Below, one piece after another: positions 9,140 to 18,997 of a stretch of DNA of 35,129 nt. Under the pieces are notes generated by a model. It had not been told where the DNA came from. It made no database searches and saw only the letters and a program-made list of their open reading frames with translations. The stretch comes from Pisolithus tinctorius (Eukaryota; Basidiomycota; Agaricomycetes; Boletales; Pisolithaceae): the NCBI GenBank assembly GCA_024663395.1, contig JANFAH010000184.1, positions 1 through 35,129 on the forward strand, read 5' to 3'. The translations under genes were made by a program, and so were the position numbers. How positions within the stretch are numbered: position 1 is the first letter of the stretch; every line of letters begins with the position of its first letter.

Positions 9140-10222
9140 ATGTCCGATTCGAGGCCGATCAGCGCGACTGGCAACAACGACGAAAGCCGAGTCATTGTCG
9201 ACTGGACCCAGGTACCGGACGATGCCATCAGGTATGACACCGACGACGAGGAAGAAGTGATGAAGGCGAAGTCGAAGGAAAGGAAAAGACGGAAGGTGGC
9301 TGAACAAGCCCGGCGCGAGGAACAGGCGCGGCTTGAGGCCGAGAGGGTGGCGAGGGAGCAGGCCGAAGCCGAGAGGATAGCGCGGGAGGCTGAGGAGCAA
9401 AGGGCACGCAAGGAGGAGGAGAGACGCAGGGCTGAGGAAGAGAAGGAGGCCGAACGTAAGTGTAAGGCCGAGGCTGGGAAGGGCAGTGAGGCCGGGGCTG
9501 GGGGCGCTAGTGGTGAGCCCGGGGATGAAGTGAAGAGGGTAGTGATGGACCCCGGGTGAGTATTTCTCTACCACCTACGCTCTTTTCATCTAACAACCTT
9601 TAGCTGTACCCGTTGCACTCGGGCGCAGGTCGTCTGCGAGTTCCTCGTAGACGGCAACAAGAAAAGGGTTGCCTGCGTGCGCTGCAACCAATCCAAAGGC
9701 AAGTGCCGGTGGCCGGGAGACGGGAAGGATGCCGAGGCCGGTCCCAAGGCCGTGGGGAAGGTTGGCAAGGGGAAGAAAAGGAAAGCCGACGAGGAGACGC
9801 CTGAGCCCGGGCCGAGCCAGAAGAAGCGGGCGAAGTCGAGGCCGACTGAGGTGCTGGAGATCAACGAGCCCGAGGCCGGTGGGAGCGGGGTGAGGAAGGT
9901 TGGGGCAGGGGGGCTCTCGGGCTTAGAGGATAAGCTCGAGCGGCTTATCGACGTCGCAGGGCTTATCGCCAACAACCTGGCGGGCCTTTTCGAACTTCAG
10001 GAGGCTGCAGTCGAGAATTCAGGCCGCATTGCTGACGCACTCGAGACCATAATCGACGAGTCCTTCGGCTTCGGGGTGGCGGTCACCCCTTCGGATTCGG
10101 GGTCATCCGAGCTCGACTCGGATGAGCTGCGCGAGGAGGCTGCCTGGCTGCAGGCCGAGGCCGAGGGTGAAGAGGAAGAGGAAGCCGAGGGGGAGGACGA
10201 TCCCATGGCCGAAGCCGAGTAG
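9140..10222 (+). CDS. antisense Zn2Cys6 coiled-coil protein of element B (344 aa, one intron)
   Basis: Two exons, 9140-9555 and 9604-10222, give 344 residues. Residues about 35-125 are a highly charged coiled coil (repeated EAERxARE-type heptads). C140, C143, C150, C163, C166 and C173 form an exact C-x2-C-x6-C-x12-C-x2-C-x6-C pattern, the fungal Zn(II)2Cys6 DNA-binding cluster. Basic patches near 194-217 could be nuclear signals. A predicted helix (about 243-290) may dimerise, and the tail (about 300-344) is acidic like an activation domain. The ATG at 9140 is chosen because the context ATCATGTCC is conserved in element A. The gene is convergent with pol and starts 137 bases from the 3' LTR. 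Copies exist in A, E and F. A nuclear DNA-binding regulator of the element is the best guess; function is untested. Confidence 0.85.
9556..9603 (+). other. intron in the antisense gene of element B
   Basis: A 48-base intron starts GTGAGT, has a CTAAC branch-like site and ends CTTTAG. Removing it joins a Gly codon (GG|C) to the first cysteine of the zinc cluster and brings both open frames together. Element E has its intron (50 bases) at the same place and phase, and element A has a 51-base version, so the splice is ancestral. An intron in a gene opposite to the genomic RNA is not removed by retrotransposition, which explains how it survives. Confidence 0.88.
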
Positions 10223-10419
10223 TCATCGTAGTGTAGAGTCTTGTAGTCCTGCCTCTGCGAATGTCATATGCGGTGTCCAGTGTCCACTCTCGGTCTTGTA
10301 TAGTAAGTGAGAACAGACAAGAAAAGGAAACATAGTAAGTAAGAGATTAAAGGAACACTAGATACCGATAGGAAAACAGAAACGGAAACAGAACAGCGAG
10401 GCCGGTCGAAGCCGGACCT
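10223..10419. other. gap between convergent genes of element B
   Basis: 197 bases lie between the stop of the antisense gene (10222) and the stop of pol (10420). They presumably hold both 3' ends. The A-rich run near 10310-10390 is the only compositional feature; no clear polyadenylation signal can be assigned. Confidence 0.5.
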
Positions 10420-13400
10420 TTACTGGTACGGGCCGGGTTTGGTGGGGTAGCAGGAGTGGAACTCTTGCACGAGTTCAGAGGCATTGTCAAGCTCCGTAGC
10501 GAGTACCCAAGTGGTTTCTTCATCGGTCCCCTCGTAGCCGGTCCACCGGACTAAATACTGAAGCCAACACCGGCGACGCCGGTCGACCTTAGAGTCGAGG
10601 ATTTCTGCTACTTCGAACTCTAGGTCACCATCGACTTCGACTGGTGGGGGTGGTGGTTGAGTCCGGTTTGGGATGGTATTAGGGATGGCCGGCTCGAGTT
10701 GGGATACGTGGAAGACCGGATGTACTGCGCGCATTGAGTCCGGCAGGCGCAGTGTGAAGGAGTGGGTACCGGCCTGAGCTATGACTGGATACGGTCCAAG
10801 ATTCTTTTCTGAGAGTTTCTTGGAAGGCCGAGTTGACCGGAAGTATTTGGCTTTCACATATACCTGGTCACCGACCTTGAAGTCCGGAGCCGGCATGCGT
10901 TTAGCATCAGCCGGTCCTTGATAGCGCTGTTGTGCGAGGGTCATCTCCTCATGTAGGTATTGGTGCAGTGAATCTAGGTCAACTGCATAGTCACGAGCCC
11001 GGGCGGAAGTGAGGTCGCACTCCGGGTACACCGAGATGTTAGGATGGTAGCCCTTATTAGTGAAGAATGGTGAGACACTGGTGGTGGCGCTAGGGGCATT
11101 GTTGTATGCGAACTCGGCCAAAGGTAGTAGCTCGGCCCAGTTGTCCTGTTGGTAATTACAGTACACTCGGAGGTATTGTTCCAAGGTCTGGTTGGTCCTC
11201 TCGGTCTGGCCATCGCCTTCGGGGTGGTAGCCCGAGGTGAAGTGTAAGCGCATATCCAAGGCCTTACCGAGTGACCGGAAGAAGTGAGACACGAACTCCG
11301 AGCCTCGGTCTGAGGTTACATGGGCCGGCACTCCATGCTTTGAAAAGACATGGAGTAGGAATAGTTTGGCGAGTTCTGGGGCTGTTATGGTGTCGTGGGT
11401 GGGGATGAATATAGCCTGCTTGGAAAGCCGATCAACTACAACGAGGATGGCCGTGAAGCCGGTTGAGGCCGGAAGTTGCTCGATGAAATCCATAGAGATA
11501 GAATTCCATGGCTTCTCCGGCACCGGGAGTTGCTTGAGAAGGCCGTAAGGCCGATGGCGGGGAACCTTAGCCCGAGCACAGGCCGTGCAAGACCGGACAT
11601 AGTCCTTGACAAATGTCCTGAGGCCGGGCCAGGTATACTCACGCCGAATGAGCTCTAGGGTCCGGTTTTGGCCGAAGTGGCCGGACAGGGGGTGGTCATG
11701 CTTGAGGCGCAAGACCCTAAGGCGGAGATCATTTGAGTCCGGCACGTAGATCCTTCCATCAAGGCGAAGGAAGCCGGTGTCGTCTACTGACCACCGGGGA
11801 TCAGACATGTCGGAGAGACGGATTTGTGAGACCGGGTCGTCCGGCAGTGTGGTCAGGATATCATTGTGAAGTTTCTCTATATCCATCAGTGCGACTGCTC
11901 GTAAGACCGGGTACTCGAGGTATGTGGTGCGAAGGGAGACCGCTAGTTGCTCTTGGGTGAAGACCGGTCTCAGGTTTTGCGGGTTCACTCGGGCGTAGCC
12001 GCTATCCCCCTCTTTGGGGTAGACGTCCCATCGTCTAGTTAGGGCGTCGGGCTTAGCTCCGAGCTTACCGGGCCTGAATCTGATGATCATATTGAATTGC
12101 GAAAGGAATTCAGACCAGCGAGCTTGGCGACGGGTGAGTACTTTGGAGGTAGAGAAGTACTTGAGATTCTTGTGGTCGGTAACAACGTCGACCGGTGAGG
12201 CCGAGCCCTCAAGGTAATGGCGCCAGGTCCGGAATGCTTCGAAGATCGCAAGCAGTTCCTTATCGTGGGTATCATAATTCAATTCCGGGACTGTCAGAGT
12301 CCGGGAGTAGAATGCGACCGGATGTATCTGGCCGTCGCCGCAGGTGATAGAGAGGATGCCGGCGATGGCATAGTCCGAGGCATCAGTCTCGACGGTGATG
12401 GGGACCCCGGGGATGAAATGAGTTAAGACCAGCGCGGTAGTGAAGGCGGCCTTGAGGTTATTAAATGACCGGCGGCACTCCTCGGAGAAGTTCCAAGGAG
12501 CCCCCTTGCGGGTAAGCCGAGTCAGCGGTACGACGATGTCCGAGTAATTAAAGATGAACCGGCGGTAAAAGTTGGTGAAGCCGAGGAAGGATTGTATGTC
12601 CTTGACCTTGCGAGGCTCGGGCCAGTCGCAGATGGTCTGGACCTTTTCCTTCGACATCATGAGGCCGGCAGGGGAAAGGTGAAATCTGAGGTATTCGACC
12701 GAGTCCGAGTGGAACTCGCATTTCTCCGGCTTCGCATAGAGGCCGTGAAGCCGAAGCCAGCGGAGGACCTCTCGGACATGCTGCTTGTGGGAATCTTTAT
12801 CTCCGGAGTAGATCAGGATGTCATCTAAGTAGACGACTACGCATATGTCCAACATATCCGCGAAGATAGTGTTGACGAAGCGCTGGAAAGCGGCCGGGGC
12901 ATTGGTGAGGCCGAAAGGCATCACTAACCACTCATAGGATCCATACCGAGTCCGGAAGGCGGTCTTCCATTCATCGCCCGGGGCAATCCGGACGAGATGG
13001 TAGGCATGCCGAAGATCAATTTTAGTATAGATCTTGGCTCGGCTTGGTGAATCCAAGAGATCGGAGATGAGCGGTAGTGGGTATCGGTCCTTCTTAGTGA
13101 TTTTGTTGAGGCCACGGAAGTCTACGCAAAGCCGGAGGGAGCCGTCCTTCTTTTTGACGAAGAGGACCGGTGTAGCATAAGGGGATGAAGTAGGCCGAAT
13201 GAATCCGGTGGTGAGGTTTTCATCGATGAAAGTCCGGAGAGCTTGCAGCTCAACCGGGGACAGCGAGTAGATGGTGCCGAGGGGCGGGGTTGTTCCTTCT
13301 TCGAGCTCTATCTTCAGGTCATACTCCCGGTGTGGCGGGAGTGCTGAGGCCTTGGCCTTGCTGAATACATCAGCGAAGTCATGGTACTCTTCCGGTACAT

Positions 13401-14138
13401 TGGGTAAGGCCGGAGGAGGGGAGGCCGAGGCCGATCGGGCTTGAGCTGAGTCCGAGGGACGGAGTTGAAGTTGGAACTGGACAGACCCTTCCAGTTTACA
13501 GGCGCGCACAAAGGCGGCTGCATTGATCAGGGAAACAAGGGGGGCTTTCAGAGGGGTGCGAGCCGGGGAGTCGGAGACCAGTACAGATGGCGCGAGGCCG
13601 GGTTGGTCACTAGGAGCGGAGTCAGGAAGGCCGGTGGTGACCGGGCTTACAGGGGGTGTCGACGGGGTTGGCATTCCTTGTGCAGGAGTCTGGAATGTTA
13701 GACTGCTCAGTACCCAGTCAATCAACGGATTGTAGCGGGTGAGCCAGTCATGTCCGAGAACTATCCTACACTCGGAATCCAACAGGGCTAAAAACAGGGT
13801 TACCGGTGTGACATCGCTGGACGCGAAGCGGATGTTGACATCTACTGCTTGGGTTATGGTGAAGGTGGACATTCCATCGAAAAGCCGGAGTCGGATTGGG
13901 GAGACCGAGTACGGGGTAAATGAGTGTTGATTAACAAAATGATTATCTATAAAACAATGGGTGGAACCGGAGTCCACTAAAGTACGAAGCCGAGGTATTT
14001 CTGGGTTTTCTATAGTGACATACGGGGTCAAGGAGTTCAGGCTGGAAAGAGCGGACGCGTTGAGACGAGCCTCCAAGTTTGCACAACCGGAGTCAACGCA
14101 GCTCCCAGATTGTGCGGAGTCCTGGGAGCCGCTACCTA
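10420..14138 (-). CDS. Pol polyprotein of element B: protease, RT, RNase H, integrase, chromodomain
   Basis: Expressed by -1 frameshift from gag; the open frame itself extends to 14235 and gives 1271 codons. In that numbering: protease LVDSGSTHCFID (86-97); RT about 300-560 with YLDD at 469-472; RNase H with D618, E660 and D687; integrase zinc region with H848, H853, C883 and C886; catalytic triad D916, D976, E1012 with the exact D-x35-E spacing; GPY/F module at 1146-1164; chromodomain 1206-1265. All key residues are present and there is no internal stop. The chromodomain marks a chromovirus and may steer integration to particular chromatin. The product would be cleaved by its own protease. 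The degraded copies in A, E and F are best read against this one. Confidence 0.95.
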
Positions 14139-14147
14139 TTTTTTTGT
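14136..14147 (-). promoter_or_regulatory. -1 ribosomal frameshift site between gag and pol (A AAA AAA, then TAG)
   Basis: In gag frame the minus strand reads ACA AAA AAA TAG, so the slippery heptamer A-AAA-AAA sits directly before the gag stop (14138-14136). Slipping back one base continues as AAA AAA ATA GGT in the pol frame. Element E keeps the same seven A residues at 22729-22735. Confidence 0.8.
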
Positions 14148-15050
14148 CTCGGGGGTAGTACCCGAGCCCGAGGCCGGTGCGGCCTCGGTGGTGGCCGCAG
14201 CGTGAGCCTTGGCCTTTCCGGCTTTCTTGGGGCATTTGTCAGCGAAGTGACCGGACCCTCCGCAGAACATGCAGAGGTTTCTGTCTAGGCGACGCTTGCA
14301 TTCTTCCGGGGTAAGCTTCCCATCTTTGCCGAGTTTGCTAGGCTCGGGCTTAGATGAATTGCTGTTACTATTGTTGCCCGGCTTCGAGGAAGCCGGCTTA
14401 GGGGTAGAACCGGAGTTGTTATTGTTGCCGGTCTTCTTCTCTTGACCGGTCTTGGACTGGTTATTGTTGCCGGAGCCGCCGGACTTATTGTTACTAGAGT
14501 TAGACGAGCCTTGGTGCTTGCTCGCCCGCTGGACTTCTTCCTTGCGCTCCCAATAGCACGCATCTATTTCTTGGGCGAGGTGGCAGAGCTCGTGAAGTGT
14601 CCGGGGTTTGCCAACCCGGCAGACCTCATCTTTGATTCGGTCTGGAAGGCCGGAATACTCGTCATGGATGCGATCAGGGAGAGTGGAGAACAGTAGATTA
14701 TACTGTAGCTGTCGCAATTTTGGAAGAATGATGGACGAGACTGGTATGAAGACGTTGCAGGGAGCAGGGAGGAAGGATCCATATGCTTCTTGGACTGGAG
14801 AGACTGAAACGACCACATAAGACCTTTCCAAGCGAATGACAGACGTGAGGCGACCAAAGAATGTCCTCCTAGAGGTCATACTGACAAAAAGAACACGCTG
14901 TCCAAGCTGGATGGGCTGAGAGGGGGCAGACGAGGGTGGGATGTACCAGGATGCTTCAGGACGGAAGCTAGTAGGAACTCCTGGTAGATATATGTAGCCA
15001 TGGTCCCTAGCAAAGGGGACAAGTGAAATGATTGATGTGGAGGCGGCCAT
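14136..15050 (-). CDS. chimeric ORF: X-family protein fused in frame to the C-terminal half of gag
   Basis: An ATG at 15050 opens a 304-codon frame to TAG 14136. Residues 1-132 match the X ORF up to the HDEY block. From SGLPDRIKDEV onward the sequence is gag: the end of the capsid-like region, a Ser/Asn/Lys-rich linker and a C-x2-C-x4-H-x4-C zinc knuckle (CMFCGGSGHFADKC). The junction at 14654/14655 lies where X reads GAGTAT and gag would read TTCTAT, so only about three bases are shared. It most likely arose by deletion of the 5' LTR and gag N-terminus of B after B landed in X2. The frame is open and leads to the frameshift site, so an X-Gag-Pol product is formally possible. Expression is unknown. 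Confidence 0.7.
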   Translation of the reverse strand: MAASTSIISLVPFARDHGYIYLPGVPTSFRPEASWYIPPSSAPSQPIQLGQRVLFVSMTSRRTFFGRLTSVIRLERSYVVVSVSPVQEAYGSFLPAPCNVFIPVSSIILPKLRQLQYNLLFSTLPDRIHDEYSGLPDRIKDEVCRVGKPRTLHELCHLAQEIDACYWERKEEVQRASKHQGSSNSSNNKSGGSGNNNQSKTGQEKKTGNNNNSGSTPKPASSKPGNNSNSNSSKPEPSKLGKDGKLTPEECKRRLDRNLCMFCGGSGHFADKCPKKAGKAKAHAAATTEAAPASGSGTTPETKK

Positions 15051-15247
15051 ATCAGAAGAATTAGCGAAATGAGTGTCTTTTGGAGGGAGTGCTGTAGAAA
15101 CGTGTGGAGTGCGCAAATCCTTTCCAATTTTGGAAGGTAGGATCACGTGGCTGAGCACTACAAGCGAGTGTGTGAATGGTTTCGGTGTCTGCTGAATTGG
15201 CAGAGATATGTCGAAAACCGGAATGCCGTACACGGGTGCTTAAGAAC

Positions 15248-16151
15248 TGTGAAGTACAGGTTTACCCTCGGGTGACCAGGCTTCAAGACCGGGTGACAGG
15301 GGTTAAGTCCGAGTGGCCAAAGTCAAGGCCAAGAGACAGGGGCCAAGTCCGGTTGGACTGGAGTTGAGGCCGGAGGTTAGGGGCTAAGTCCGGAGGACCA
15401 GACTTAAGACCGGGAGCACGGGAACAAGGCCGGTAGCGTGGGAAACCGACCGGTGTTGGAGTGCGCACAAGGGGAAGCCGGTCCGGGGTTGGATCTACCT
15501 CCCTTGGTCTCAGCTTATGTGCTGTACCCTTATGCAAGCCGGGGAGAGGTCCGGGACAGGGGCCGGGGATAGCTTAAGGCTCGGCCTTAGCTATAGAGTA
15601 GTCTCGAGGGGTAATACAGAGTTGAGGGTAATACTAAGTTGATATTCTGACTGAGGGTGCTATGAAGTATGTACAGGGGTTAAATACATGAGGCTGGTCC
15701 AGGATAATGAACATAGAGCCGGACTTGTTAATAAGCTATTAGCAAGAAGATTAGCAAGAGAGTGGATAGCCATAGTGGCTGTGCCGAGGCTAATAGCCAA
15801 AGTCCGGGTGACCAGCATACCAGGGTCAGACACAGGATTTGTACAGTAAGCAAAAGTCAGATGAACGGGCTAGACTAAATATAGTACAAACAAAGGGAAA
15901 CAGACCGGAGTTATGTCCGGGTGACCCGGACATAGACCTAGGAGGACCGGGGTGGAGCAGCGCAAGGCCGGGAGGCCGAAATGGACCGGAGACAGGGGTA
16001 AAACACCGCACTTAAGTTATTTAGACCGGAGTTGAGTTATCTTGGGCCGGGACTGGGTTTTCTAGGCTGGACTAGGACCGGACTTGACCGGAGACAGGGG
16101 TTAGGGGTCCGGACTGGGCTGAGTCCGAGTCCGAGAGTCATGGATATGACA
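15248..16151 (-). repeat. C2, solo LTR of family C inserted in X2
   Basis: 904 bases beginning TGTGAAGTACAGG and ending GGATATGACA, flanked by AGAAC at 15243-15247 and 16152-16156. On the minus strand a TATTTAA box (15686-15680) lies 34 bases upstream of an AGTCAGAATATC block (from 15652), matching the promoter layout of the other LTRs. No internal region is attached. It aligns with C1 apart from the D insertion. Confidence 0.87.
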
Positions 16152-16331
16152 AGAACTTTATTGGCGCTTAACTCGCTTCCTCCTTTTTCTTTGGCATTGA
16201 CAACTCGTTCTTGTGCGAGGGATGACTGCCGACATTTCTGGCTGTCCTTCTTTGCATGAGGGCTATGGTCTTCATCTCCATTCATCAGCTACATCCATGT
16301 CCACCTCACCAAACACCTTTGGTGTGTGACA

Positions 16332-17116
16332 CCGAGTGGACTAATCAGACCCTGGAACAATACCTCCGAGTGTACTGCAACTACCAGCAGGACAACTGGG
16401 CCAACCTACTACCTCTGGCTGAGTTTGCTTACAATAATGCCCCTAGCACTACTACTGGTGTTTCCCCTTTCTTCGCTAATAAGGGTTATCACCCCAGCAT
16501 TTCGGCATACCCAGAGCACAACCTCACCTCCGCTCAGGCTCATGACTATGCAGTAGACTTAGACTCACTGCAACAATACCTACAGGAAGAAATGACCCTT
16601 GCTCAACAATGATACCAAGGCCTGGCTGATGCCAAACACATGGTGGCTCCAGACTTCAAGGTCAGTGACCAGGTATATGTCATGGCCAAGTACTTCTGGT
16701 CAACCCAGCCTTCCAAGAAGCTCTCGGAGAAGAACCTTGGGCCATATCCAGTCATAGCTCAGGCCAGTACCCACTCATTCACACTGCACCTGCTGGACTT
16801 GATGCACACAGTGCATCTGGTCCTCCATGTTTCCCAACTTGAGCTGGCCATCCCTAATACCATCCTGAACCAGACTCAACCACCACCCCCACCAGTCAAA
16901 GTTGATGGTGAACTAGAGTTCGAGGTAGCAGAAATCCTTGACTCCAAGGTCGACCAGCATTGCTGGTGTTGGTTACAGTATCTAGTCTGGTGGACTGGCT
17001 ATGAAGGGACAGATGAAGAAACCACTTGGGTACTTGCTACCAAACTGGACAATGCCTCTGAACTCGTACAAGAGTTCCATTCCCACTATCCCAACAAACC
17101 TGGCCCATACCAATGA
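16332..17116 (+). pseudogene. element A pol, piece 4 (integrase C-terminus, GPY/F, chromodomain)
   Basis: Resumes at the [19 protein letters not shown] block, which holds the catalytic Glu, continues through NLGPYPVIAQ (GPY/F) and ends with the chromodomain block WWTGYEGTDEETTWVLATKLDN and the terminal GPYQ plus TGA at 17114-17116, like element B. One internal stop (TGA, 16610-16612) replaces an arginine of the intact copy, and there are many Arg to Trp, Gln, His or Cys changes. This is classic CpG decay with little indel damage. Confidence 0.92.
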
Positions 17117-17299
17117 GGGCTGGTCTCAACCAGCCTCAGTTTCTTTTCTGTTTCTATTGGTATCTAGTTTTCCTTTGATCTCTTACTTACCTTGTTTTCC
17201 CCTTCTTGTTTCTCTTGCTCTACTGTACAACATTGGATGTTGGACACCGGACACATCACATTCACAGAGAGGAATAACAAAGGTACTACACTATGGGGA
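17117..17299. other. gap between convergent genes of element A
   Basis: T-rich stretch between the pol stop and the antisense-gene stop, equivalent to 10223-10419 of element B. No separate feature is seen. Confidence 0.6.
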
Positions 17300-18338
17300 C
17301 TACTCGGCCATATCCTTGTCCTCCCCCTCAGCCTCCTCACCCTTGGCATCAGCTTCCAGCCATTTGGCCTCCTCATGCAGCTCGTTGGAGTCGAGTTCAG
17401 ATGAACCTGAGGCTGACAGGGATACCAGCATCCCATACCTGTACAATTCATTCAGAATCACTTCAAGGGCATTGGTGATCCAGCCCAAGTTGTTGACTGT
17501 GGTTTTGTGCAGGTCATAGAGGCTGGCCAGGTTGTTGGCAATCATCCCTGTGGTGTTGATCAATCATTCAAGCTTCTCTTCTAAGCCTGAAGGGTGCCCC
17601 ACACCAGCCTTCCTTGCCCCACTCCCACCGGCCTCGGGCTCGTTGACATCCAGCACCTCGACTGACTTCGATTTCACCCATTTCTTCTTGCTGGGCCCAG
17701 GCTCAGGTGACTCCTCATTGGGTCTCCACTTCTTCCCCCTGTCAACCTTGGTGGCAGCCTTGGGACCAGCCTCAGTGTCCTTGCCATCACCAGGCCATCA
17801 GCACTTACCCTTGGACTGGTTGCACCGAATGCAGGCAACCCGCTTTTTATTACCATCTATGAGGAACTCACAGACAGCCTTGGCCCGGGTACAATGGGTA
17901 CAGCTAAAAAGGATGTTTAATGAGAAAGACACACAAGGTTGAAAGGGTACTCACCCAGGGTCCATCACTACCCTCTTTATTTCACCTGTGGCCTCACTAC
18001 TACCAGCCCCAATGCCAGCCTCATTTCCCTTCTCAGCCTCAGCCTTGTGTTTGCACTTGGCCTCATGTCTCTCCTCTTCCTCACATGCCCTCTGCTCTTC
18101 AGCCTCCTGTGCTATCCTCTCAGCTTCAGCCTGCTCCCTTGCTGCCCTCTTGGCCTCAAGCCACACCTGCTCTTCATGCCAGGCTTGTTCAGCCACCTTT
18201 CTTCTCTTTCTCTCTTTGGCCTTGGCCCTCATCATCAGTGTCATATTGGATGGCATCATCAGATACCTGGGTCCAGTCAATGACAACCTGGCCTTCATCA
18301 TTGCTGTCTGTCACGGTGATCAGCCTCAATTTGGACAT
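17300..18338 (-). pseudogene. antisense Zn2Cys6 coiled-coil gene of element A (decayed)
   Basis: Homologous throughout to 9140-10222 of element B: N-terminal VDWTQVSDDAIQYDTDD block, charged coiled coil, intron 17954-17904 (GTGAGT to TTTTAG, 51 bases), zinc cluster with all six cysteines in the same spacing, and a C-terminal helix (MIANNLASLYDL block) with acidic tail. Frameshifts split the coiled coil near 18200-18240, and a TGA directly follows the last cysteine where B has CGG. The start ATG (18338) keeps the ATCATGTCC context. Convergent with the pol of A. Confidence 0.85.
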
Positions 18339-18439
18339 GATGGTTAGGATGAGAAAGAAAGACACAAAGGGCTTAGCAGGCCACAAGTACCAGTTTTTTT
18401 GAACTCAGCCAGTTTTCAGACTCAGCCTGCCACTCTCAC

Positions 18440-18476
18440 AGGGGTCTCATGGGTTCAACCCCTAAGAGGGGGATAC
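18440..18476 (+). promoter_or_regulatory. polypurine tract and adjacent hairpin of element A
   Basis: AGGGGTC (18440-18446), loop TCATGGGTTC (18447-18456), AACCCCT (18457-18463), then AAGAGGGGGATAC up to the LTR. The loop and purine run are identical to element B; one stem pair is lost to a CpG-type G to A change. Confidence 0.7.
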
Positions 18477-18997
18477 TGTCATAGTCATGCCTCGACCCCA
18501 GCTGGACTCAGCCTTGCACTCACTCAGCCCAGCCTCAGCCTCACCAATCCCATGTCCCCAGTTGGTCTAGCACAGTAAGCACTGCTTTGCAGTGCATGTC
18601 ATTTCAGTTAAGTCCTGCCTGGTCCTGCCCCCAGTCCACCTGTCCCAGTCTCCATCATCTTAGTCATACATTACTAATACTTGTCTTACCAATCTTCTTA
18701 GCAATCCTTGTGAGACCGGCATTACTGGTCTCCATACCATAGATACTCTAGTATATAAACTCATAGTTACTCAGCCTGTACCCTCAGTCTGAAATCAACT
18801 AAGTTATCCTGATAACTCCATCTCAGCCTTGGACTCAGACTGAGACCCATGCAAGGGAATAGCACTGTACTCTCAGTTGCTAAGTCCAAACAGTCCAATC
18901 ATCTGTATTCTTGTCTCCCCTCTTGATCCTGACCCCTCAACCTCATGCCCACTTCAGTCTCTGGTCCAGCCTCAACCTGGACATCTTGAACTTGACA
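18477..18997 (+). repeat. 3' LTR of element A (521 bases)
   Basis: Starts TGTCATAGTCATG and ends ACTTGACA. It is the CpG-depleted counterpart of the B LTR. The promoter blocks are retained: GAGACCGG-N5-CTGGTCTC at 18712-18732 (one half decayed), TATATAAA at 18752-18759, and AGTCTGAAAT from 18786. It is followed directly by X sequence (GATGTCTTC), so A was inserted in an X copy; the other side of that insertion is not preserved in the window. Confidence 0.88.

Larger units (their letters stand above)
8482..14654 (-). mobile_element. element B, young 5'-deleted Ty3/gypsy chromovirus with ambisense gene
   Basis: Read on the minus strand: C-terminal half of gag, -1 frameshift site, complete pol, a 197-base gap, a convergent antisense gene, a hairpin, a polypurine tract and a 3' LTR. 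The 5' LTR and N-terminal gag are gone; gag is joined to X sequence at 14654/14655. It is the only CpG-rich, stop-free gypsy copy in the window, so it is the youngest or least silenced. The pol and antisense gene look functional, but with no 5' LTR or primer-binding site it cannot replicate alone. Confidence 0.9.
7494..16331 (-). mobile_element. X2, long LTR-like element split by element B and solo LTR C2
   Basis: The ends TGTGAGTC and GTGTGACA and a CCGA duplication (7490-7493, 16332-16335) place this X copy inside the integrase of element A. The X sequence proper is 7494-8481, 14655-15247 and 16152-16331. About 65 bases of X are missing between 8481 and 14655, lost with the 5' part of element B. 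The minus-strand TATA box is near 7955-7948 (TATATAAA). The X ORF in this copy runs into gag (see 14136-15050). This copy keeps more CpG than X1. Confidence 0.78.

Noticed and set aside
9124..9975. Long open frames antisense to the antisense gene of B (minus strand, 9124-9411, 9131-9574, 9586-9975)
   Set aside because: They are mirror frames of the repetitive coiled-coil and GC-rich exon sequence; low-complexity Ser/Leu/Pro composition and no conservation as proteins in A or E.
10420..14235. Treating the first codon at 14235 as the pol start
   Set aside because: That stretch overlaps gag, its start lies in the zinc-knuckle coding region, and the A7 slippery site directly before the gag stop explains entry into the pol frame.
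14136..15233. Start of the chimeric X-gag frame at 15233
   Set aside because: The codon there is GTG; the first in-frame ATG is at 15050 and corresponds to the ATG used in X1, X3, X4 and X5.
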